From Clusia tigrina (taxonomy: Eukaryota; Arthropoda; Insecta; Diptera; Clusiidae), in NCBI GenBank assembly GCA_920105625.2, contig OV050030.1, forward strand, positions 31,428,516 to 31,492,515: DNA of 64,000 bases, written 5' to 3'. The translations under genes were made by a program, and so were the position numbers. Below the pieces are notes generated by a model. It saw nothing but the letters and a program-made list of their open reading frames with translations. It ran no database searches and was not told the origin of the DNA. This document shows positions 55,458-64,000 of the stretch, piece by piece. The number at the start of each line of letters is the position of its first letter. Position 1 is the stretch's first letter.

Positions 55458-57454
55458 TTGGTTATATGTACTTACGTGATGAAATTTGAAAAAAAAATTA
55501 TTGCCTCAGTTAGAACTGAAAAACAGATCTCAAAGTAACTACAAAATATACAATAGAAAAAAGCACACATAGAGAATGAGTACTCTAATAATGAAAGAAT
55601 CTTCACAGAGAAAGGAAAATGACAGCAGAAACAATAAAGATTGTTGGCGTAGTATAGACAGCGAGATACCCTATTCCCTAACACAGTGTACTGAAACAGC
55701 TCTTAGAAATTAAGCAAGAGAGTCGATCGATGATGATATTACATCCAGATAACTACTTGGAAATACGAAATATATTCCCTTTAAGGACCATTTTGATCAT
55801 AATTCAAAATTCCTAATGAAGGTAGCCATGGCCGTGGATTTTAGAGTTGACTGAATACGCCCACAGTATTAGGGTAAATTTTTCTCTTCAATTGTGTATA
55901 GATTTCTAAATATACTTTTCTTTCCAAGAGCGAGGGGAAAGGTAGTTAACCTTTTCTTCTATTATTTCCATTATTCTTTATGGAAACTATCGTTGGAAAA
56001 TATTGGGGTCCCAGCTACGCATATTTGCAAAATGTGGGCGGGGCTGTTTAATTTTAATCTAATTTTTTTAGCACACAAACAACGATATAATCACATCTTA
56101 CTGCCAAATTAACGGAAGATTAGATGGGGGTTATTTTGGGTTACTTCTCGAGGATTGCTCATTAGGGAGATAGGCGTGTTCTCTCCAATTTCTGCTCTCT
56201 GTAGAGTGACAACACGATTCTTGAAACTAACTTTTTATAGCGGGACTAACTATCGCAAGTTGCTTGAGTAGAGACAAATTCAGAGACAATTATTAAAGAA
56301 ATGTGCGTCAGAAACAGAACAAACACGAAATAATGGGATATATTTGGTAGGTATATAGACATAACTGACACGCTCGCTCGTGTCTTTTTGACATGGAAAA
56401 TAATGTTTAATGATTCAGAATTCTGAATATAACGCAAGGTTTTTTAATAACAAAAAATCAACAAAAAAATTTTAACAAGCTAAATTTTGTTATTGCAAGC
56501 CCAAGTGGCAAAAATGCCTCCTCGACCAAACCGTGTCAAGTTTTACAGTAGCAGAGTCTGTGTCGCAATTGTTTAACAACATGTTTACAGAAGCGAAAAA
56601 GTAGTCCTTATATTGTCAGGTCTCTAAAATACTTGTATAAATGTATACAGACGCTTCTATTAACTGTACCCCATATTTCGTTTGATACTATACAAACACA
56701 ATGTCGGATCGGAATTACTTCATATTATTCAGGAATAGTGATAGAACATTTGAGGTATTTACTTGTATTTGGAATCAGCAGGTTTGAACTATAGTCCTAT
56801 TGATTCGTACTTAATCCACCGATTTATACTGATCTAAGATTGAATGCAAATATCCGTACAAATCCTGTCTGTTTCTCCATCCAAATCTAGCGTACCATAT
56901 TTAGAATATATTACTAGGAGTGGAAATGAGTTAAAATTCTTAATTTAATGGTTTATTTATTTAGGTGGAACGTTGTGGAAACAAAATCAAGCGAGATTGC
57001 CATTAAGTGGTGCAAAGTGCAATGCATGCCGAAAGCTGAGACCCAGTAATGAAGTTTGGTTAATTGCCGAAGCAATAATCTGCACATATTTAAACATTAC
57101 AGCTTTCTTTTTTTCATATGTCCTCAATACGAACATAGGTAGGGTAATTTTGATTTTATTCCTTAAAAGTCCTTAGATGGAAATTGGGTGTTTCGTTATC
57201 TGATCAACTTCAATCATAATGTCCACATGCTGCTTCTAAAAGAAAATTTCGTCCCTAAATCTCTTTCCCAAGTGACTTACTGGCCAGAATTAGTTCTTTC
57301 CTGCTATTTGAGTTAAATTCCAAGATCCTTGTCATAGATTTTACTTTCCGTATAAAATATCTAAGGACTAAAAGGCATTCAATATTGTGAATAATACATC
57401 AGACCCGAAAGCCCAGAGATTGGAAATATATCCTAATAGAAACATGCGAATATA
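55456..57454. other. Shared 3' flank of the LINE/(TA)n block, copy 3
   Basis: Matches 19023-20890 and then 43550-44018. Includes repeat R1 at about 56240-56610. The ORF at 56973-57176 is not conserved in the other copies. No gene. Confidence 0.45.
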
Positions 57455-57640
57455 TTGCATAAGCATATGACCTCCTTTACCACCGAGACTACAGCGAGCA
57501 AAGTGGTTCCCACATTAAGCTATGCGCCTGCGTACGACATCTTCATGAAATTAACCAAGGAGACGAAAGAAATGACTTCATATTCGCTGAGTGAAGCTTT
57601 CCTGGGCACTGCATTGTTGAAGTTAACTGTATTATCTTAG
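57455..57640 (+). other. 61-codon ORF, second copy, unknown
   Basis: Identical to 44019-44204. See that entry. Confidence 0.25.
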
Positions 57641-58026
57641 TATTTTTATAAGAAATATTTTATCATCACTATTTTGTATTTTGAATAATAAGCAAAATGA
57701 GTTTGAAATGACGTGAAGTATTCTTCTAATGTGCGTCACTGTTTCACTTTGGGATCTAAATTTCTATTTAATTTCCTGGACCAACACCATGATTATCACC
57801 ACCGGAAACCACCGGAATTATTGCCATCAGTGTAACAAGTTGGACCATATGAAATTCACCACTTTGGTGTTTTACAGGTGACTTTTCGCCTTATTTACTT
57901 AGTGGAGACTCTTAGATAGACTAACGGCATCTCTATTTTTCTCACAACCAACCACAATTTCTGAAAAATCTGCACTCATAAAGATAGCAAAGGCAGAGAA
58001 GAGAGAGTAGTCGGGTGAGGAAAAAT

Positions 58027-59160
58027 AAGAATAACAACTCGAGTGCGCCAAAAATTGGTTTCTCTCTTGTTGGAGTCATTGCACCTTTCACCTGGTAATG
58101 ACGGTATCTTTCCTGCCCTTTTACAAAAAGGCATAAAGGCACTATTACCTTTCATAGTAAGCATATGCCGTACTAGCCTTGCCTTAGGGTATGTACCGTG
58201 GGGCTGGAGAAGAGCAAAGTTGGGGAAGAAAGGTACCACACATCCAAAGTTCTTCAAAGCAATCAGCTTGACAGCATTTACATATGTTAAAAACAGTTGG
58301 AAAGAGTTGTGGATTACTATATAAGTTGTCGAGGATTAAAACAGGTGCCATTGCACCCATCACAGCATATTGCGAGTAAATCGGCCTTTTTAAGCTTAGT
58401 AAACTCCATACAGAAGTCACTTGATGACAAAGAAATAGCAATCTGTGCATTTCTTGATATCGAGGGAGCCTGCGACAACTCCCCAGAGGGAAATGAGGGC
58501 ATTCAGCAGAAGAGGAGTAGACTCGATGACATCCAAACGGATGGCAGAAGTTCTATAAAAAAGATCGGCAGAGATATCCGTTGGAGAAGAAACAGTAGCC
58601 ATAGCAACGACAGGAGGATGTCCACATGGAGGGGTTCTTTCACCGCTAATGTGAAGCCTAGTTGTTGACGAACTACTGCTGATACATTGCCAGAGGCGGG
58701 CATACAATGCCAGGGCTATGCAGACGACATTGTGTTAATAGCGCGTGGCAAATTTGAAGAAACCCTTTCCGATATCCTGCAAAGTGGTCTGACAATTGTA
58801 GGTCGATGCTGCAGGTCAGTAGGATTAAATATAAATGCCAATAAAGCCACTATCGTAGTTCCATTTACCAAGAAAATAAATATGCCAATGTGGAACAGCA
58901 TTCAACTCTTGAGCGAGTTTATCACGCAAAAACAGGTGAAATATCTGGGAGTTATACTACATAGTAAAATGACATGGAAAATATATCAAGAATATTGCGG
59001 AAAAAGCGAAGCATGTTTTAATGGCAAGCAAAGGATTGATGGGCAAAACATAGCAATGCATACGCAAAGTGGAGGTATTCATATTTTAGTGCAAAAATGT
59101 AAAACACCGACTGCGGAAATTGCGATATCCATCCTCCATGAGATCCATGAAAACTTTTAG
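58027..59160 (+). pseudogene. LOA/R1-like LINE reverse transcriptase, copy with YADD motif
   Basis: Same segments as 44591-45696. 58687-59160 is open for 157 codons from IQCQGYADDIVLIARGKFEE, so the catalytic YADD (58717-58728) is retained. VKYLGVILHSKMTW follows. Upstream, the RT core between CAFLDIEGACDN (58440-58490) and YADD is only about 220 bp, too short, and is read in the wrong frame, so RT blocks B and part of A are lost. Non-functional. Confidence 0.75.
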
Positions 59161-59418
59161 TATGAATTGGTGTGCAGCGCAATGACGTTATTTTCTAGGT
59201 GGATCAAGATCTTTTTCAACCAATACTGATGGCAGATAAGGAGCAATTTCCCAAAATCATAAGTCAGTTCGGAAATGATGTTGCGTTTATAACATGTTAT
59301 GATCAACAGTTTCGAAACGTTTCTAAACAATATCACAAAATATCAATACAAACTCGTACAAACTTATTTTAATGTCTCAGAAAATTATAATTCGAAGATC
59401 TAAATCTCAAATATCAAT

Positions 59419-59500
59419 CGAACTGCTTGTTTCATTGTAAGAATGCTGGTGCATCAGTCCTGGGGTTGTGAATTCAAATCCCTGGGCATGGTCTCGATAA
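59419..59500 (+). ncRNA. tRNA-like / SINE-head sequence, copy 4
   Basis: Same as 45957-46035, with identical ttcaaatcc B-box-like core. Confidence 0.35.
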
Positions 59501-60462
59501 GTCTGTGTCTAAATAATCTACTCTTCGACTCGATAGTTTTTGTTACTCATTTCAGAAAGGCTGCCGATATTATTATTAGTTGAATACTGCGTCATAACCA
59601 AAAAGCCAATTAAATTTATATAAATAGTTTAATATTCTTGAGAAGTGAAATTTGGTAAAATGCTTACGAATATAAAAAGTGAATAAAGAGCCCTAAAAGC
59701 ATCTCTAATATATCTGAGAGAAACAAAACAAACACAGCAGGTTAAGAGGGCTCTGTTGTAGAGGCAGAACAATAGAAGTTATGTACGTGTATTCTAGTCA
59801 AGTTAAAGAAGTAAACCTCATCAAATAGAGAATGAGTAATAGTAATCACAAGAAAAAAAATTAAAGAACAAAAAACAAAAAAAGCAATAAACAATAAACA
59901 ATATTGAAGTGGGGGTGGGGAGGTCGCGAGTTACTCTATTTCCTGATAGATTAAACTGAACCACCCCATAGAAATTAAACGAAAAAGTTGAGTGATGATG
60001 ATGTGGGGTCCGGAAAATCCTCTTAAATACGAAGTCTTTCCCTCTTTCTGTCCTTTTAGTTATGAAGGTAGATATGGCCGTGGCTTTCGTAGTTGATTTT
60101 TATAATCTTCTACAGATCCCGAATATAACGTGTTTTTATAATTTGTAGTCTTTTTTATGCAAACTATCGTCAAACCCTTGGAGTTTCAGCTATGCAATTT
60201 TGTGAATTGTGCGGGAGGTAGTTTAATCACCCAACCCATGTTTGCAGCACACAAACGTCGACTAAACGTACATTACTCCTAAATTTGACCTCTGAACATT
60301 AACGGAAGCTTAGTTGGGTGTTATTTTATTTGAATTCTCGAGGGTTGATTATTTATTTGGGAGATCAGTGTGTTTTCTTCCATTTCTGTATATGACTAAA
60401 CTGGGAAAATTCGATTCTTCAAACTAAAACTCATCTAAAAATCGGGTATACTCGTATGTATG
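59501..60462. other. 3' flank of the LOA/R1-like block, second copy
   Basis: Counterpart of 46036-47018. No gene. Confidence 0.4.
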
Positions 60463-61150
60463 TGTCAAGGTAGAAGAAGTATGTCTGAAGAATTAGTGTG
60501 GCAGTCTATTTCTAATAATATGAACTTTTGGATGGGATCTCAGAAGACCGAATTATATAATCTCTAATTGTAATCCGTATGCAAGATGAGGGTTAATTTC
60601 GAGTCCACAGCCACTCCAATGTATGCAATTTGATTCAGTCTATACTGGTTGATGTATTAAATTATTATAAAAATTACTTTCAGATCGTTTAGAGGTGTAC
60701 ATATATTTATTTATTGATATATATGTTTAGTTGGTTGTTCGGGTTGATTACTAACTTAACTTGTAAGATGAAGGAAATATCTTTTCTAGCAGAATAAATC
60801 TTAAGATCATTAGCAAGTTCTCTGGATATATTTAGAAATGACACAACAGTTTTAAAATGAAGTACGAACGATCAGGAATACAGTTGTGGCACAACACAGT
60901 ACAAAACCAAATAAGAAGACTTCATATTTCTGAAGAGCACACGGCAAAAATAATGAAGTAAATCATGAATCCCTGAAAAAAAGTTGAAAGTAGTTATCTT
61001 AAATTTAGACAAAGCTTCTATTGCACATACAATTTGTTTCTTATTTCGCGCTTAATCTCATTTTAAGAAACGCAGCAGTGGGTCTCTGAAATAATACTCA
61101 CAATTGGAGATTCTTCCCCACAAGTTAACGGAGTGTCACATTTCGTGGTT
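60463..61150 (-). repeat. LTR of the second Ty3/gypsy type, copy 3
   Basis: Same left end as the other LTRs. It has 74 extra bases (about 60792-60865) lying between two GAA triplets. The right half is more diverged, with the terminal tttcgtggtt in place of tttcgtggca. This LTR is attached to the best-preserved pol of the family. Confidence 0.55.
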
Positions 61151-61779
61151 CCCCCCTGTCGTCTACTGTTTACTTATATGCTAAGATAGTCACCAATAAC
61201 AAATAAAAATCTGATATATTCATACCTTGACACCTTTTATCAGCGGTAGAAACATAGTTTATATGTAGAAAAAGGGAAAAAAGAGGCCGATCTTCCAAAA
61301 AAATAAATTTCGAGAACTCGATTAAGATAATCGTACGAGTAAGATAATCCAAATCTAGGCACAATGTGTTCTTTCAGTATTTATGAATAATATCCAGAAA
61401 ATCCCATCCTGATATTTCTCCATTAACAAGGAAACACACAAAAACAGTTTTTAAGTTTTAATCCTATAAAGACAATTTTGATGCCTCTCGCAGCATTATC
61501 GAAAAATTTGTAATTGTGTTAAAGATTTATATTATTATTAGAGATTTATATTACATTACTTTAGTTATAAAGTGTAAAAGCATCAGAAAATATTTATAAA
61601 AGTATTCTATAGAGTTGCTCAAGAGAAAACTATTTACTATACAAAAACATTGTTGCTTCTGTAAAGATTCTGGTGAACATTTCAGATGGATATTCCGCGT
61701 GTGAAACTTTATAGGTCGAGGTTAAATGAACTTATGTTACTTAGACTTTCAGTAATATAATTTAGCTCGTAAATATCCA
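61151..61779. other. Retroelement 3' region with copy-specific insert
   Basis: Counterpart of 6513-7000, but with about 300 extra bases (about 61402-61708) between sequences that are adjacent in the other copies. The insert is AT-rich without ORF or clear terminal repeats. Confidence 0.4.
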
Positions 61780-62467
61780 AAATCCCCAAAATCTCAGATC
61801 GAATTTTTATTATCCAAGAAGGAATATGAAAAAGTTAAGTTGGTAGCAGATACCCTCATAGTTAGAAGCTTTTCACAAATAGATGGCGTAGCAAGCAACC
61901 TCAAGTGCCCACAGTACTCCCCTCTGAGCGACGGAGCTATGGGTGAATTGCGAAATGTACCCTTTGCGTTACTGCCCTTAAGGGATCTGTAGATGCCGAA
62001 GTTGATGTTTGTGATAGCGATGATTTCGAATCTCTTGCAGATGGAATCAGGTCACTACACTCGAAAAATGCAGGTTATAATCGTTCCGTCGAAATCAACA
62101 TTGGCTGCCTCAACTGAACAGTGTCAACGTTCAACCAGCTGAGACTCAAATTGGAAAACTCTGTCAGACGTTATTGTGGTCGGCACTCCAAAATTTGCCA
62201 CCCAGCAAGCGTAAAAGTTGTCTACTTTGGTACTAGCGGAAATGTCCTTGAGGGGCACAGCTTCTGGCCAGCGTGAAAAACGGTAAATGATGGTGAGTAC
62301 GTACCTGTATCCAATGCAGTGTTGCATGCCGATGGTGTCAATGTGTACATGTCGAAAGCGCTGGCCTGGCATCCCGATGTGGTGTGGAGTGTTTTTACGT
62401 GACGGCCCACTTTGCTTCGTTGGCACGCAAGGCATGAACGCGTCCAGCCGATAATATGCCGATTCAT
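61780..62467 (-). pseudogene. Ty3/gypsy integrase (zinc finger, core, C-terminus), degenerate
   Basis: 62467-62222 has the tail of the HHCC finger (RSCLACQRSKVGRH). 62435-62124 has PGQRFRHVHIDTIG with the first catalytic Asp, then YRYVLTIIYRFSRWPEAVPL and VANFGVPTTITSDRVFQFESQL with the second Asp. The catalytic Glu block is deleted: sequence jumps from QFESQL to the C-terminal remnant at 62090-61780. Frameshifts split the finger and core. Confidence 0.75.
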
Positions 62468-62687
62468 GTTTGGCTAAACGAAACTCCTGCTCGCCAAACG
62501 CTTGGTTGCTCCACCGCTTGGATACGCCAAGTTATGCAACGTTATCAAAAATCCCTTTTCGTAGTGATTTAGGAGCGTATGGTCGAATGATAGGTCCAGA
62601 ACAACTGCAATATACCAGTTCGTCTGATCCACTGATCGGCAACCTGCGTAAGTCCAGTGCAGTTATATCCGGGCTTACTATGATGTC
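62468..62687 (-). pseudogene. Linker between RNase H and integrase
   Basis: Decayed pol linker. The minus strand has RPYAPKSLRKGIFDNVA-type wording that precedes the integrase finger in this family. Broken by stops. Confidence 0.5.
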
Positions 62688-63397
62688 TTAAAGTTCGTCG
62701 TCTTCTTGCTGTGCAGCGCTTAGCTCCTGCGTGCTGACGATAACACGAATGTCGATTGCATGGATTCTGGAGAGAGCATCGACCACCCCATTATCCTCAC
62801 CAGTAATATATCGGATATTTGTGGAAAATTTACCTATTTTCTCAAGCTGTCTTGCCATTCTTTCACTCACATAGCTGGATTTTTGAGCGAACGAATAAAC
62901 TAAGCGCTTATCATCTGTCAATATAATGAGCTCGTGACAATCGATAAGATGTTTAAAGTGACGAACCGCTCTGTAAATGGCCAAAAGCTCCCAGTCGTAC
63001 ACTTTATATTTCCTTTCACGTTCATTTGTTCTGAAAGGAAACCCAAAGGCTGTGAGCCATTGTCAGATCGTTGGTCCAATGCGGCACCGATAGCAGTATC
63101 TGACGCATCGCAGCGCAACACAAGGGGCAGATCAGATCGAGGGTGAGCAAGTTGAACATATTTTTCCAGCATATGTTTACATTCCTCAAATGCCTTGTTA
63201 GAAACCTTAGTCCATTGCACAGGCCTTTTGTCCCTCTTTTTCGTTCCCAAAGTAACCTCGCTGAGTGGCGCTTGCACTTGCGTGCCATGGGGAATACAGG
63301 GTCGGTAAAAATTCCACGTTCCAAGGAATTTTCGCAACCTGCCGACATTTTTTGGCTTTGGATAACCTGAACGCGACCATCTGGTGGACGTATGCCT
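62688..63397 (-). pseudogene. Ty3/gypsy RT connection and RNase H, frameshifted
   Basis: 63337-62918 reads MRKFLGTWNFYRPCIPHGTQ (connection), FEECKHML, then RNase H start VLRCDASDTAIGAALDQRSDNGSQPLGF with the first catalytic Asp. 63002-62688 continues in another frame: YDWELLAIYRAVRHF with the catalytic Glu, HELIILTDDKRL with the second Asp, and ITGEDNGVVDALSRI with the last. All RNase H catalytic residues survive, but the frame changes near 62980. Confidence 0.8.
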
Positions 63398-64000
63398 TTA
63401 TGGCTTAGAGTATAACCAATATAACGAACTTCTGGCTGGCCGAAGACACATTTGATATAGAGCACAAGTCCGAAATTGTTCAGTTTTTCGGCACCAAGCG
63501 CAGATGCCGATTATGTTCGCTCTTATCTCTCGAACAGACCAAAAGGTGTAATTACAATGCTGCTTTTGGTCCTCAGGTGCCAAAGGAATTTGGTGGCAGG
63601 CGCGCTGTAAATCGAACACAGCGAATACTGTGCATCCAGTTAACCGGTGTGTACAATCAAGCAGGTGCTGCGGTATTAGGTACCTGTCGGACACTGTGAT
63701 CGCATTGAGGCGGCCGTAGTCACCACAGGGATACCATCCAGCTGAACTCTTCTCCACCATATGGAGCGGTGAGCCCCATTCGCTTTTTAATTGCTGACAA
63801 ATACCCTGCTGCATCGTAAATTTAAACTCACGCGAGCCGCTTGGAGCTTGTCACCTGCTAGTCTGCGTTCACGTTCACTGGATGGCCCCTTGTAATGATG
63901 TGATGTTGCAAGTCTGCGCAGCAATGCTGCGGTTTACTTATGTAGTTATTGACGGGAACTCTTGTAAGATATGAGTGTATCGACCTGTCTTATCAACAGT
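63398..64000 (-). pseudogene. Ty3/gypsy RT N-terminal half and upstream pol (continues beyond window)
   Basis: 63814-63398 carries GICQQLKSEWGSPLHMVEKSSAGW, CGDYGRLNAITVSDRYLIP and FAVFDLQRACHQIPLAPED, which is the fingers plus the first catalytic Asp. The frame is then lost, and the YxDD block falls in the broken stretch 63400-63560. 64000-63815 contains HHIITRGHPV and RLAGDKL wording that precedes RT. The phrasing matches the CsRn1/Kabuki branch of Ty3/gypsy from memory. The 5' part of the element lies outside the window. Confidence 0.8.

Larger units (their letters stand above)
47019..60462. repeat. One unit of a 13.44-kb tandem array
   Basis: The unit starts with the LTR at 47019 and ends where the next LTR starts at 60463. 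Sequence to the left of both LTRs (43980-47018 and 57415-60462) is near-identical, and so is sequence to the right (47019-48450 and 60463-62090, apart from indels). This gives a head-to-tail period of 13436-13444 bp. 5902-21100 is a further, partial copy. Confidence 0.75.

Overview
This window looks like a transposon-dense stretch of an insect nuclear genome, most likely a higher fly (Diptera). It is AT-rich, has long (TA)n tracts, and carries Ty3/gypsy, jockey, LOA/R1-like and RTE-like retroelements, Helitron helicase remains and small DNA transposons. The only host-like genes I can support are four copies of a small secreted protein with an odorant-binding-protein (OBP) cysteine pattern. Species cannot be fixed from the sequence alone. 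Most long ORFs belong to mobile elements, and most of those are broken.

Layout. 1-2115: Helitron helicase fragment with an unusual heat-shock-element-like cluster. 2226-5470: truncated Ty3/gypsy element on the minus strand (LTR, Lys-type primer binding site, part of gag, protease, RT). 5902-9662: 611-bp LTR plus degenerate integrase of a second Ty3/gypsy type, then a decayed jockey-like RT. 9671-14265: nearly complete jockey-clade LINE with both ORFs, a poly(A) tail and 8-bp target duplications. 14846-15797: OBP-like gene 1. 16600-21739: Helitron helicase fragment, internally deleted LINE, tRNA-like sequence, (TA)n and low-complexity flank. 21740-23816: second copy of the first Helitron fragment. 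23930-39658: an almost perfect tandem duplication (two units of about 7.86 kb). Each unit holds a decayed gypsy element split by a LINE, and one OBP-like gene. 39659-47018: internally deleted LINE, a hAT-like insert with an RTE LINE nested inside it, (TA)n, a PIF/Harbinger-like element and a LOA/R1-like RT. 47019-60462: one full 13.44-kb unit (LTR, integrase, jockey fragment, OBP-like pseudogene, Helitron, LINE, (TA)n, LOA/R1-like RT). 60463-64000: the next LTR and the longest stretch of the second Ty3/gypsy pol, running off the window.

How it fits together. The region is an array built by repeated duplication of a segment containing one OBP-like gene embedded in old transposons. Younger transposons, each bracketed by target-site duplications, then landed in single copies. 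Paralogous copies supply the empty sites, so the order of events can be read: Helitron, gypsy and LINE decay first, then segmental duplication, then jockey, hAT-like, RTE and Harbinger insertions, and finally the 7.86-kb tandem duplication, which may instead be an assembly artefact.

The OBP-like family is the most interesting host content. It has conserved two-exon structure with phase-0 introns, a signal peptide, a TATA box, loss of two canonical cysteines, and in two copies a trinucleotide-encoded poly-glutamate tract. Three of the four copies carry disabling lesions, and the remaining copy has a GC rather than GT splice donor.
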